Source: Gadus chalcogrammus (lineage: Eukaryota > Chordata > Actinopteri > Gadiformes > Gadidae). From it: a stretch of 64,000 nucleotides of DNA. The position numbers and the translations under genes are program-made. Where the stretch lies: contig NC_079419.1 of assembly GCF_026213295.1 (NCBI RefSeq), positions 19,109,138-19,173,137 of the forward strand, given 5' to 3'. The stretch's first letter is position 1, and each line of letters begins with the position of its first letter. Positions 1 to 12,503 of this stretch are shown in pieces. The notes under the pieces were generated by a model. It was not told the DNA's origin and ran no database searches. It saw only the letters and a program-made list of their open reading frames with translations.

Positions 1-60
1 ATTGGTGGTGGTTAGTGAGGTCCCCCCCTTCACTTTAGTCGTCTTTTGAGTGTTATTAAT

Positions 61-160
61 TCTTCATGTTTAACCTATGCTCTGTAAGGTGACCTTGAGT
101 GTCTTGAAAGGCGCCCTTTAAATAAAATTATTATTATTATTATTATTATTAATCTCCCTT
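61..160 (+). repeat. LINE (L2/Rex-like) 3' tail with (ATT)n
   Basis: The segment gaccttgagtgtcttgaaag followed by a gcgcc-ctttaaataaa stretch and a pure ATT tail is the usual 3' end of fish L2/CR1-type LINEs (CTTTGAGT...AAAGGCGC...AATAAA). Only the tail is present. It lies in the intron upstream of the DPP9-like exons. Confidence 0.6.
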
Positions 161-428
161 AGGGGAAATTCTTGTGTAACAGCACAGCAGCAGTGAAGGA
201 AGGGTTCAAGAACTAATACAATACAAAGTAGTGCTAAAGTAATGCTAAGGAAAACTAAAATAAATGCTGAAGTAACTGCTACAGTAAGGACAACCACGAC
301 AAACGGTATACATTATTAAGTGGCCGAGTGGCAGAATAATTCACAGTATATAACGTTTTTTTACCTTGTGGTAAAGGCAAGTTGCCCAGTGATCAAGTAT
401 ATATTTATACATATACATATATGCACAC

Positions 429-1617
429 CAGTGGAAGCTTCTCCAGTGAGGAGAGGGAAGAATATCATCCTTAACATTGTTGAGAATAAAAAATGTAGAT
501 TGCCCAGACTACTAATGAATTAATGCCATTAAATATGACTACTTGAATGCCTTTCTATATGTAATGTTTGTTTCCCTCGGTAGAGGGACATGAGCACCCC
601 CTTTGCCTATTGACAATTACTTCAGGGAGGACGTTCCTCCCTCAGCCTCCATTGACTCCCATTCATTTCCCTGAAAGTGTTGGCGGCCGGTGAATAACAT
701 GGGGTTCACTGGGAGAGAGGAGGGAAGTCCTCTGAGTGGGTGTGACTAGCTAAGTGATCTGGATCCCGCCTATGTCTGGAGGGAGGGGTTATCCCCTCAA
801 ATCTAGGCTACGAGAACCAACAAACCCGCTCAGTCGACTCGTATGCCTCGTTTCCACCGAGCGGTGCGCTACAGTTCGTTGCGGTACAGTGAGGCTCTGT
901 TCAGTTATATTGGCGTTTCCCTAGCCCGCGGCCGAGCGGCGGAGCCCGCGAGGAGGATTGACCTGATCTATAAATGAAGTCCCTCATTCTTAATTGCCTT
1001 AACACCATGACCAACATTCTCAAAGATCCATTAACATCCACATTTGCCTAAAACAATGTTGGGCTTACAGCCCATGCAAATAGTTGCGAAATAATGTTCT
1101 TGTTGTTCTTTTAATTGTTTGTTACTCTGAACATTCGGTTTGATATTGTGGAAAGGATATTAGTGAATGATTCAGAGCATGAAGCATTCTATATGGCATC
1201 ACTTTTGTTCTTGTGTCGTCATTTTTCTTACAATTGTAGCTGAAAATAAACATAGCCAAATTACAACTAATAGCTTCAGTCATTGAGGGCCAAAATAGGC
1301 CCAATGCTAGGCCCAGATTTTATTATTGAGTTTTACAAATCAAGAGTAGGCCTGATTTGAGTAATTGACTTTGCATCCTTTCCTTCTGCTCTTGTAGTCC
1401 AAGACATGCTGCCCACCAGCTTACAAAGTACAATGCAAAGTACAATGCTGCAAGTGCAATTATCCCTCCCTGCTATTTTGTAGATCCCCAAAACATCCTG
1501 AAACAACTTGAGTCTCACATACTTATGCCACCATACGCCACTAACAGTGCAAGCAGGCCAATGGCAACCAAGCACGCAGTCCTTCCTCCCTCACTTTAAA
1601 AACACCAGCCGCCACTG
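429..1617. mobile_element. Non-autonomous hAT-type element with 8-bp target duplication
   Basis: The element is bounded by a perfect 8-bp direct repeat ATGCACAC at 421-428 and 1618-1625. It begins CAGTGGAAGCT and ends with the complement of CAGTGGCGGCT, the CAGTGG terminus common in hAT elements. Subterminal sequence is also similar at both ends (AGTGAGG followed by purine-rich sequence). Two short minus-strand frames inside (1122-1304, 1333-1575) show no transposase motif I can recognise, so it is probably non-autonomous. It sits in a DPP9-like intron. Confidence 0.7.
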
Positions 1618-1629
1618 ATGCACACATAC

Positions 1630-1930
1630 ATATACACTAATCTAGCGCTCTCTCTCTCAACCTGCTCTATCAGTGTCTGTGGGTCTCTCTCTCACACTCT
1701 ACTGCGGTCTCTCTTTCTCTCTTTCTCTCTTTCTCGCAATCTCATTTGTCTGATTCCTGCAGTGTCTCTCTAGGTCTCTTGAGTTCTGTCTCTCTAGCAC
1801 TCTGTCACTGTTTTGTCTCTCTAGTACGATATTTATATTTCAATTCGACTTTATTGCCATGAAGAATGTATACATTGCATATATACATTGCCAAAGCACA
1901 AAATATCAGATCCAAAATAAAATACTGACA
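1630..1930. repeat. CT-rich tract and inverted LINE tail
   Basis: Positions 1648-1760 are a degenerate (CT)n tract. Next, ttcaattcgactttattgcc at about 1840 is the reverse complement of a common LINE 3' end (...ggcaataaagt-cgaattgaa), so a LINE fragment lies here in minus orientation. There is no gene. Confidence 0.5.
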
Positions 1931-2090
1931 ATTATAAATTGTGTGTATGTATATATCTATCAATCTATGCATCTATCTATCTTTATTTGTATTTTTTTTT
2001 TACCTACGATAACAATCGGTGTCGTAGTCTGGTATCATTCCTTGGTACAGTAAGACCACTCATTGGCCCCCTATGTTGATTGACAGCTGA

Positions 2091-2918
<828 letters not shown>

Positions 2919-3796
2919 AGAGCACACACCGAGAGGGGGGTGAACGGGGGATGAGCGGCTCCCTTCATCCCCCGTCAGCCAACATCACCCACCTCCCTCC
3001 CTCTCCCCCCCTCACTAGAGACTTCCACCTTGAGGACACTCTTAACTATGAACTGGAACGCTCACTACGCAAAAATCCACTTCTTCTTCCTCCTCCTCTT
3101 CGCTCTCTCTGCTCTCACCCGCTGTCCCTCCCTCTCCCTTCCCCTCTCTGGCCTTGGTTCGTTACTGTTCTGCTTGCTGTGTTCCACGGCCCCCCCTCCT
3201 CGGTGTATGGTCTGCGGCCCGCGGCTGTTGTCGAGGACAGGAGTGGTCGGTTCTTGTTCTGATTTTTTTTTTTGGTTTTGCGTTTCGCCTGCAGAAACTG
3301 AAGAAAGGACGGGATATATGTTGAGAAATATACAGGCTGCCTCACGCTCACTGTTCACCCACAGCTAGTCAACTCCACACACACTGTTTCCTTTCCTTTG
3401 CCAAAACCATTTGTGTGTCCGCGTCTGCGGTGGTGTGTGTGACTAATGCGCGCGTGTACGTTTATGTCTGTGCGCGCGTGTGTGTGTGCGTTCGATTTTC
3501 ACGGTGCAAACCCGACTTCAACCCATTTCATCCGTTTTTGTCACTGGTCGGACCGGGATCATGGTACTTAATGATATTAAGAGTTGTCTTAAACATACTT
3601 ACAGACACACAAACCCACATACAGTTCATACACTCGATTCCCCAGCCCACGTATTCTGTCAATCTAAACACTTGCACACTACACACACGTACACACACGT
3701 ACACACACGGGATGCGACCATGTGGGGACAGGGGCCTGTGTACCGTTTTCCTCTTGTCAGACTAGTTTTAAGTGTCTGGGTTTAAAAAAATAAATG
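2919..3796 (+). other. dpp9: 3' UTR of the left DPP9-like gene
   Basis: Pyrimidine-rich and then T-rich sequence follows the stop codon. The first good poly(A) hexamer is AATAAA within aaaaaaataaatgaat at about 3790, so the UTR is probably near 0.9 kb. Short frames across it overlap on both strands and have no family resemblance, so I call none of them. A further ATAAAG-type signal lies at about 4008. Confidence 0.5.
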
Positions 3797-4188
3797 AATA
3801 TTTTATTAACTTTTAATCTGTTTATAATGCGTAGCGGCGCGCGTTTCCACTCTCTCTGTTGTCTGCGTCACGTCACATTGCTCAAGGTGGGTGTGTGTGT
3901 CTCTGCGTCTCTGCCTGCCTTCTTATGAAACACATACGTTATGATGTTTGCCAAAGTACCTCCTGACTCGCTCACGCTGGTATTTCCTTTTTTTTTTTTT
4001 TTACTGCAATAAAGACAACAGGGGGGTGAGCACTGGAGTCTTATAAACAGCTTTGTACACCCGAAGACAATTTGTACATGGTAATAAAGAAATGTATGAT
4101 GGATCCACGTTTCCCATGGTGTCCTGTGGCACATTCTGTTCAGTATTAATGTTGAGTAGATGTTTGCATGTGTAACGTCAGTATTTAC

Positions 4189-4503
4189 TAGGGGTGGGAC
4201 CAAATGGAGATACAGTATATCGTTGCGATAAGAGAAGAGACACACTGGTGCCAAATATTGCCGTTATTTAACCAAAGATGAGTTACTGAAAAACTCAGTT
4301 TGGACCGTGAATAAAGACCGAAATCCAGCCCTCAACCTTTTCAGCCTTTTTGCATTCATCGTTAGACATCTATCGTGATGTAAAGTGACAGGATTATCTA
4401 ATAATATATTGATTATTCAGAATCGCTGTATCGCGATATTATTGGAATCGCAGGCCATGTATCGGGTATTTTATAGTGAGGTACCCTGTGATTCCCACCC
4501 CTA
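4189..4503. mobile_element. hAT-type MITE, 315 bp
   Basis: Terminal inverted repeats TAGGGGTGGGA and TCCCACCCCTA bound a 315-bp element. It is flanked by an 8-bp target duplication, GTATTTAC at 4181-4188 and GTATCTAC at 4504-4511 (7 of 8 identical). The interior contains ATCG-rich palindromic sequence (tatcgcgatatt) and no open frame. The TIR style and 8-bp duplication point to the hAT superfamily. It lies between the DPP9-like 3' end and angptl4. Confidence 0.8.
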
Positions 4504-4511
4504 GTATCTAC

Positions 4512-6380
4512 CGTATCCATCTTATCTGCTTATGTGTCCTACTGGAACTCTGTATAGGATAGATTTGCTATCTGGGTCCATCATATTGCATCTGCAGACT
4601 GTCGTCAACCTGCACCTTGTGGCTGAGGACCCATCCTCTCCAGAGAATACAATATGTGAAGGTTTCTCTTATTAATATTCATGGCGGTGTACTCTGGCCC
4701 GCTGGGCTGCGTTTCACCACAGCAGCCACCCATAGAGCCCACTAATGGATTCTCTGCTCCTTCACATCAAAGCTACGTCCACGTTCCCCGCCCACGGACG
4801 TCCCTCTCTGCCGCTCCTATTCAAGCTTCGCACGAGGCCACGGCTGCACACAGACCACCGGCCCTTCAGCGCCATCGTTGCCATAGTAACTGTGCCATAA
4901 TTGATGCACCCCGCCTCCCACCCTCTGCGCTTCCTGCCTCATAACTCCCGGTCTGGTCTCTGTAGGGCTGCCGCCGGGCTGGTGATTGATGGCTCGGCCT
5001 GGTCGTGCTGATGGTTTGATGCTCCTCCTAACCCAGTGAAGGAGACACTGTGTTACAAGACAGCTACGACATAGTCAGAAACAATGGAGGCCCATAGTTA
5101 GGAGATGAAGACGAGGAAATAGGTTTAAAAGGTTTCAGTTTACTTTCCAGTGTGTATTAGCTTGAGGAGTGCTATGAACCATACATTGTCCAAGGTTGTG
5201 ATATGTCTTTGTGAAGCAAATGTTGGTATAGTGTTATTGGACAGTGTCATTGACTTTATTGAAATAGGTGATCTCATATTGCTCTTAAACTTGAATTAGA
5301 ATCCGTGTGATTGTGTGATTAAAAAATATACATGAGAATCCCGTTTGCTAGACAAACACTTCACCAGAGGTACATCCCGGTGATTTGTCGTCACCCCGCC
5401 CACGTGCGTGCTAGAGGATTACCTGGGATTCTGTGATGGCGTCCGCAGGTGATGGCGGGAAGCATCTTAGCCGCACTCAGCAGGGTCAGGAGGAGGAGTG
5501 AGGAATCGAAGCTGACACACAGAAGCTCAAGTGATCACCGGCCGACTGCACCCGGCGGGGAGTCACATGTTTACTGAGGACGTGCTAATGACACATCACT
5601 TCATCTGACTCAAGGTCCTCTTTTTATATTGTCAGCTGATCAAGTCTAGTCAACATGACGAGGTCATATGTATTGTCAGAAACAGGATATGAGGTCTGAG
5701 CCAATGACACACATCTCCATCAGAATCAAGCTCCTCTTTTTCTATTATTATGGTTTGTTTATGGTCAGAATCAGAGGGGGGTCAATGGCCCCAATTATTG
5801 AATCATGAGTAACTTATTACTTTGTTAAAATGCTCTCCAATGTGCTATCGAGTCTGAGCCATACCCTGGGGATAAATCTGTAGGGCTCTGGGTGTGATGT
5901 CCTCAAAGGTTTTCTAATCTGTGTGCTCTGAGCGTCCCTTCGGCTGCATCGGGCTGCATGATCCGGCTTGATGCAGCTCCAGGCAGCTCCCCTCCTCCCA
6001 GCCCCTGCTGGTATGTAGCAGGCAGCCAGGGGCTCAGACCGCTCCCAACGGGCCTACAACATGATCCATGAGGGGCTGGAGGCATGGAGGTCCGGATCCA
6101 TCCGTCTCACTCGACCTGGCAGGCCTGGGGAACGGGACTCAAGTACATTTGAATGTGTGGGTTTTGAGTAGGTTGTGATTAACATCTATGTGGGACTGTG
6201 AAGTGTTATGGAATGGCAATTATTGCTTATTTGAACTATGTATTGTTTTACTGTAAAATAATGCCCTGTATAATAATGTACTGTCTTTTCCAAGTCGGAA
6301 CAGACTTCCCACAGAGATCTCAATTTAGCTCAACAACCTTCATTGAATAATCCACCAGCAGCAGTACTTCTTTTAAATCA
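4512..6380. other. Intergenic sequence, no gene seen
   Basis: This is unique-looking sequence between two convergent genes. A GC-richer stretch at 4680-4945 has an 87-codon open frame rich in Pro, Ala and Ser, but it lacks splice context or a recognisable family, and I leave it uncalled. A second GC-rich patch at 5900-6130 has a 60-codon minus frame, also uncalled. Confidence 0.4.
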
Positions 6381-6382
6381 TT

Positions 6383-7565
6383 TTTATTGGCTTCTTTTTG
6401 GCCATAAATCTGATATCTGTTTAAAAAACTTTACATAAGGAAATGAAAGACAAAATAAATTACAAAGAGGCAGCACCAGAAAAAATACATCATGATTTTT
6501 AAAGGTATATAAATAGAGAACAGTGACACAACTATAACACATTCTCACAAGTCACAGAAACACTTGTAATAGAAGTTCATAGAGGATAGAAGACGTTCTT
6601 TCATATATTATGTACAAACAGTAACTCTTATAAACACAGTCAATATGACTTAAAAATGTTTCCCAAAAATCTCCAATGGAAAGTAAAATAACTCTGTTGG
6701 AGTAAACACTTCAACATTGTTTCAACAGGCAACTAAGTTATTGTGTACAAAGACTGGAATGTTCTTCAGCAGTGGCCGCTGTGTGAAACCACTCGATTGA
6801 AATACTGTGCTCCCGGATCACAGTGGTCTATATATTCATGGTAAACGCGGGGTTACTTATGGTCGTATGGTCAGCAGTCATTGTAGGATAGCCGCCATTT
6901 GGTCCGTACCAATGGACGTCAAAGGGCTTTTCAATCGGCCTGGTTTGGTCTCTCTGACTCTTGTATGAATTTCAAACAGTTCACCCAGCATATTTGAACA
7001 GTAGGTGCTCTCTGACCTGCTGGAAAGACATTTAACCTAACAAGACATCTTAAGACACTTATATGTTGGCCAATGGGTCTCAACTCGTCTAAAAATGAGG
7101 CCCACCATACCATACGCACGCCCGGACCTGCTGTCAGACGCCTCGTGTACAAATTCAGCTTCTTTAAGCAATGGCCTGCCCTCGGCCTCACCGCCCAGAA
7201 CGCTCACATGCCATGCCCTGTGGCGTGAAGCGGCGAATCCTCCCGACACCACCAGGGCTCTCAGCGCTTGTGTCGGTATGTTCTAGCACGTTTCCGTCAT
7301 CGTTCAACGGCCTTCTACGAATACCGAAAGGTCTGTCGTAGCTTTTCAGGGAAACATGGCGATGCTGAAACAAACGCAGGGCCAATACGCTGATATCGTT
7401 CAATTTCGTTTGGCGTCGCTTTGTTGTAAAAAGTCTCTCTCAAACCGGTCAGAACCAGACAGGTTCCGGCGGACCTCCGACCCAGGAAGCAGCCGGCGGG
7501 AACAGAGGAAGAATCTTGCACTTCCCTATACATTGTTTTTCTCTTTTTTTTACAGTTCTGATCTT
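6383..7565 (-). other. angptl4: Probable angptl4 3' UTR
   Basis: No further splice signals or conserved frame follow the stop codon on the minus strand. A poly(A) signal AATAAA (seen as TTTATT on the plus strand) at 6383-6388 would give a UTR of about 1.2 kb. Several 60-90 codon frames on both strands between 6930 and 7530 overlap one another and are uncalled. Confidence 0.45.
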
Positions 7566-8518
7566 CTACGCCCTGTTGTTGATCTCAGCGGGGGCCACCA
7601 TCATGGTGGTGGCCTTCAGGGGGTAGTAGCGCCCCCTCCAGGTCTTCCAGAAGATCCCCTGCTTCCTCTGGTGCCGCTGCTTGGGAGGAGGGCTGTGGAA
7701 GTACCGTCCGTTCAGGTTGGAGTGGCCGCAGTTACTGAACCACCAGCCGCCTATAAAAGACCACAGAAATCAGGAATCTGAGTTAAACCACTGCTCTGTT
7801 TCATGGATAGAGGATCAACACAGTTACAGTTATCTTTCCATTGGGGGGGTTGGTTTGACCACTCACCAGAGAGGTGTTTTGCACAGTTGGTGTCACTCTT
7901 GAGGTCGTGGTCTTGGTCGCGGGTGGAGAAGGGCAGGCCGGCGGTGGTGTCGGTGGCCAGGCTGCTCTCCAGGCTGCCCATGGTGTCCGACGGCTGGATG
8001 TGGAGGGCGTACTTGGTGTCCTCACCACCCACGCTGAAGGGCATGGCCACGGACTCAGGCTCGTCCTTCCAGTCCGAGAACCGGACCTTCAGGAGGTGGT
8101 CGCCGTCTTTGGTCATCAAGTGGATATTTTCCAATCCCAGCCAGAATTCTCCTACAAAAGGAAATACGTATATGTTTAAACATGCTTACAGGTATGGCAG
8201 ACACATCTTCTTCCTCATACTTCATCCCACATCTGATCTGCCAAGCTAGCACACACTGAGTCCAGCACTCAGACAACCCAGTCCATTCAGTGGAGGAAGA
8301 TCTCTTACCATTCAGACTTCCAAAGCCCTTCTGGTAGGCCTGCCACAACTGGTCAAAGTCCACGGAGCCGTCGTGGCGCTTCTGGATCACCGTCCAGCCA
8401 CCTTCAGCGGTCATCTCACAGTAGACGTTGAAGGCCAGGCCGCCGTGCGGCTGGATAATGTACACCCCACTGGAGGTCACGCCGCTCAGGAACAGCTCAT
8501 GGCAGTTGGAGGCAATTT
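7566..8518 (-). CDS. angptl4: Angiopoietin-like 4, fibrinogen-like domain exons
   Basis: Secreted regulator of lipoprotein lipase; these exons encode the C-terminal fibrinogen-like domain. In transcript order: 8518-8309 (NCHELFLSGVTSSGVYIIQP, GGWTVIQKRHDGSVDF), 7867-8151 (EFWLGLENIHLMTKDG, DTNCAKHLSG) and 7750-7566 (GGWWFSNCGHSNLNGRYFH, GIFWKTWRGRYYPLKATTMM, stop). Splice phases agree (LNG|EFW, LSG|GWW) and all sites are GT-AG. The frame is intact, unlike several neighbours, and the domain cysteines are present. The match is closest to ANGPTL4 by the end of the domain, although other ANGPTL members share the fold. The signal peptide and coiled-coil exons that bind lipase are not visible upstream and may lie in the gap at 8901-9000. 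Confidence 0.85.
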
Positions 8519-8900
8519 CTGGAAGAAAAGCAAAATAGAAGGCAAACACAGAGTTAGTCACCTGGGCTTTAACTGAAACACTGGAAACACTCCCATCAGA
8601 ACCAAACCACATTATTACCATAACTTCATTGTTCTCTTAAGATGGAGACAGTTTTGATTTCTTCTTTTATCTTAACTACGGGAAACAATGGGTAAAAGTG
8701 ACTGCAATTGTAAAATGTGTTTTGTTTGTGTTGTTTTGTCTTCGGGGCGTTTGCCAGATGTCACTTTATGTTGTTACGAAACTCTTTGTTGTTGCATCAC
8801 CTGGGTGATTTCACACCTTCATCATCTACTGACGCTTGGCCTACATGTTGACTCCGCCCCTTGCACTACCCCTCCGCCCCTTGCACGTAGGTACTTTCAG

Positions 8901-9000
8901 NNNNNNNNNNNNNNNNNNNNNNNNNNNNNNNNNNNNNNNNNNNNNNNNNNNNNNNNNNNNNNNNNNNNNNNNNNNNNNNNNNNNNNNNNNNNNNNNNNNN
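8901..9000. other. Assembly gap (100 N)
   Basis: A run of exactly 100 N, the conventional placeholder for a gap of unknown size. It separates the angptl4 fibrinogen exons from everything to the right. The missing 5' exons of angptl4 would be expected on this side. Confidence 0.98.
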
Positions 9001-9099
9001 CCTCTAGGAGGAGCAATAGATTTATTTTAGTGTGAAATCACGGCCATGTTTACAGAAACAATACACAGTACCGTTGTTTTGTTGAACGGTAGTGTCACA

Positions 9100-9232
9100 C
9101 CCGCGCGCACACGCACGCAAACACGCTCATACACACAATTACACAACTACACAGTTATACACACACATACACACACGCACACACACACTAACACACACAA
9201 AACACACACACACACACACACACATATAACTT
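9100..9232. repeat. (AC)n microsatellite
   Basis: Imperfect AC repeats from about 9100, becoming nearly pure at 9170-9226, just right of the assembly gap. Short frames with His-Thr runs here are repeat artefacts. Confidence 0.9.
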
Positions 9233-9528
9233 GATATCAATAAGTAAAGGGCCTTATAGTAATCAGACGTCTAATAATACTTTTCAGAACTCAAAAGGCT
9301 ACCTACCAACCGACATATTTGTCCATCACCACATCAGAGGATTAGATGAACCTATTGTTTCCTTTCAAAATAGCAACTTTTCCTTGTTCTAGGGACACAA
9401 TAAATCTTAACCCCTATTTGTATACCCATCTCTGTTCCACTCTGCAACTATGTTCTACAAACATAGTTGCCAAGAAAGAAGGCACAGTTCAAATGAAAAA
9501 AATAAGAGATAGACAAGGAGATAATGAC

Positions 9529-9670
<142 letters not shown>

Positions 9671-9905
9671 CATATCCACCCACGTTCAGAGCCGCAACGT
9701 ATGAATCACACTTGAACACCTTTCACACACTTCCACCTGAGTTTCATCACCTGACTTAGTGAAACCGACAATTAACACTCGACTTGGAAGGGTAGGGTAC
9801 GTAGCTTTCACCTTTGGTCCTGTGTAGGGCAACTTGTTTAATGTTGCCCATGCTGCCTTGTACACCACAATGGAAATAACAACAACAACAACAACAACAA
9901 CAGCT
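9671..9905 (-). repeat. Interspersed repeat, copy A (unknown family)
   Basis: Read on the minus strand this runs (TGT)n, then a unique body containing aaggtgaaagctacgtaccc and ggtggaagtgtgtgaaaggt, then (CT)n. The body is closely matched at 20481-20700 on the plus strand. I know no family name for it. The 91-codon minus frame through it is not conserved in the other copy, so it is not called as a gene. Confidence 0.75.
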
Positions 9906-10930
9906 ATGCAACCGCAGTGCCTTGTGAACTCCTCCACAAGGGGTATGACGTTCACAATCAAGATGCCAGTGAATGAATAAGAGTTTCACTTATAGACGTA
10001 TTCTACAATTGACATAGTAATCAATAAAATGGAGACATACATGCATGGTAAGGAATGTGTCCTCCCTTGGACTCAGTGTTTCCCAGAACGACCTTGGCAG
10101 GCATGAATGGGAAAGGCCTCTCATTCATCATGAGGCGTAGACATGCCATAAACATGTAATGAGCTCTGTTACTGATAAGCATGGGAGGGAGGGATATGTG
10201 TTGATGACTGGATGGCAAAGCAGCTGATATTGTGCTGTCGGTGTTTCCCTTGTCGTAAATCAAATGGAAGAGACAATTCTGGAAGCTTTGCCAATAATGA
10301 AAACATTTTGACAACGACAAACTGTAAGGCAGTTCTTTGTTAAATCGTTTAAGATTAATTAATCCCACACCCCCCATTGTTATATTAGATTACATTATTC
10401 TGTAATTTGGAGAAATTGTGGGCTTCAATTCCATTCTAAGTACATTTCAACATGAGGTGAAACGTACTTTGAGCTGATACCTCAGCTCAACCGATCTGCC
10501 CCCATCTCATCAACGGTTTCCTCATTGGTGAGCGGGAAGAAAAGCTTCCTTGATCAAATCTTCTGGTGGCGGAAATCAATAGTTCTGGCAAAAAAACACT
10601 ATGTGTAAATTATATGTGCATATATTGTAGCTACATTTCAACTTTTCAAACATAATTTTTTCCATGCATGTAAAATCATTTTTTTAAACTCTAATACACA
10701 ATATATATTTGAAAGCATTTTTGTCAGGGCATCAAAATGTGTGTCATTCATGAATTAATAATCATTTCCCCCACCACGGATGGGTCTCTCTCTTAGGTCT
10801 CTGGGTCCTTGGAGGACCAATGGCTACATCCGACTCAGAACCAAAACTCAGGCTATGACATCCAGCCATACCTTCAGCGCTACAAAGGACGGCTACTGCT
10901 CACCTGACTGGCTAGGGGTGTGGCAACACA
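9906..10930. other. Intergenic sequence upstream of gdf15
   Basis: No coding similarity, splice-flanked exon or complete repeat is recognised. A 118-codon minus frame at 10021-10377 has no family resemblance and lies in AT-rich DNA. Distal regulatory sequence of gdf15 or angptl4 could be here, but nothing specific can be pointed to. Confidence 0.3.
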
Positions 10931-10938
10931 AAAAGACC

Positions 10939-10945
10939 TATAAAT
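10939..10945 (+). promoter_or_regulatory. gdf15: TATA box of the gdf15-like gene
   Basis: TATAAAT lies about 100 bp upstream of the ATG at 11040, preceded by an A-rich stretch. This places a start site near 10970 and a 5' UTR of about 70 bases. A TATA-type promoter fits a strongly inducible stress gene, though inducibility is inferred. Confidence 0.5.
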
Positions 10946-11039
10946 GAAACCATGTGAAGAACTTCATTCATCCCACTGACAAAGCCCTCACTGGCTGATC
11001 CTCCACCAGCTCAACCCACCTGACAGGTGTCTCTGCACC

Positions 11040-12503
11040 ATGCCGAGCATACGCAGACACACTGCCTGCCTATGGCTGTCTGCGCCCTGCTTTGTTTTCC
11101 CTGATCCCTGCCTCGCTCCGGCCCACCACTTGGACTCTGCACGGCCCAGGACGGGGGCACCGGACGTGGGGCAGGAAAGGTATCGGAGAAAGGGCGGACA
11201 AGTGCGTTCTCTCCTGGATTCCGGTTGGAATGGAAGGCAGGGATTCCTGAGCTCGCTGGGTACGGAGAGGGAGCTCCTGGCCGGCGGGGTTTTTTTTAGA
11301 GCCTCCGATCAGGACGCTGAGGAGAATGTACGGGCTCTTACAGGGAGACGCTGGGGCTTCTGAGGGGCAAACACGATGTGAGCCGATCAGGAAGTCCAGG
11401 CTGTTAGGAAGGACGGTTTGACTGTTGCTTTCCGAGGAAGACAGGTGAGATGCACTTGGTTTTTTGTTGTTGCTATCAGTAGTTAGATAACTATCTGATT
11501 CTCATCAGATTGGCCCGTATCTAGCCTCATCCAAAACATTGTTAACAATCCAAATAGCATACTGTGACCTAACAAGGCAACAAGACCTTGAATGAATTAG
11601 TGTAAACTATGACTATATAAAATGTTGCTGTGTATTGCATCATTAAACAGTTGTTCATGTTGTCCTCTTCTTTTGCAGTAGAACCAGTAAGAGTATTCCA
11701 CCTGAGTCAGGCCAACGCATACAGTGGTACAGAGCCGTTTTCAATAAAGACCTCAACACCCACACCGATCTGACATTGGTTCGAGCCAAGCTGAAGATTT
11801 CCAATTGGCGATCGGAAGCCGGCCTGCCAAAGACCAGGACAGGAGGTCCGTGTTAAGGTGCACAGAAAGGGGCTTCCCAAACACCACGGTCTGGATGACC
11901 AGCGCCACATCCAACGCCACCGCAGAGCACCGACGCAGCCTGACGTTTTGACCTCCGAGATCAAGTGGAGAAATGGTTGGGAAGAATCAGCAAGGACCAC
12001 GAGGACCAACACCGCCTACCCGTTGGTGGTCGAGGTGGGGTTGGAGGCCGGCGAAGGCGATGGCCCGAAAACGGCGCCGTCGGTCGCTTTGGAAATAGGC
12101 CTGGTGGAGCCCAGAGGGGGAGCGAGCCGGCCCAAGAGGTCGAGGAGGCTGCCCCGCTCCAACAAGGAGGACGTCTGCAGAGCGAGCAGGGCTGGTTGCT
12201 GCCGCAAGTCCCTCAGCGTGTACTTCAAGGACATCGGCTGGTCGGACCTTGGGTGGTGGCGCCGGAGGCCTAACACCGTGCACTACCTGCGACGGGCTAC
12301 TGCCCCCCACAACTACAAGCCGGCGGGCCATGCACACGCAGGTCAAGTCCCGGCTCAGCAGCTGACTAAAGGGAGCCTGCAGGGGCCCTGCTGCGTCCCC
12401 CGCCGCCTATGAGCCGCTGGTCCTCATGCACTACGACAGCCGGGGCTGCTCACACTGACCCCCCTTCCCCGACCTCATCGTCACCACGGGACACTGCGCC
12501 TGA
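11040..12503 (+). CDS. gdf15: GDF15-like TGF-beta superfamily ligand, frame broken in several places
   Basis: Secreted stress cytokine of the TGF-beta superfamily. Exon 1 (11040-11444, donor acag|gtgaga) starts CACCATG with a hydrophobic leader and includes a prodomain-type ILSSLG-like stretch. Exon 2 (11679-12503, acceptor ttttgcag) carries the rest of the prodomain, a furin-type site (RPKRSRR near 12140) and the cystine-knot domain. Across frames it reads CCRKSLSVYFKDIGWSD, VVAPEA, a CDG/YCP segment, HNYKP, GPCCVP, EPLVLMHYDSRG and a terminal HCA-stop. These pieces fall in different frames, separated by what look like single extra or missing C or G bases. The expected first Cys of the terminal CxC reads Gly. 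Two-exon structure and position near crtc1 match human GDF15-CRTC1 synteny. It is either unpolished sequence or a young pseudogene. Confidence 0.72.

Noticed and set aside
840..960. GC-rich tttccaccgagcggtgcgct motif as a regulatory element
   Set aside because: It resembles an interior piece of a common fish DNA transposon and lies inside the hAT element; no function can be supported.
3415..3785. 100-116 codon overlapping plus frames downstream of the DPP9-like stop
   Set aside because: They are 3' UTR sequence with GT/AC-biased composition, mutually overlapping, with no recognisable domain.
9686..9961. 91-codon minus frame with a Val-rich, membrane-like start
   Set aside because: The Val run is a (TGT)n repeat, and the rest is an interspersed repeat whose second copy at 20.5 kb does not keep the frame.
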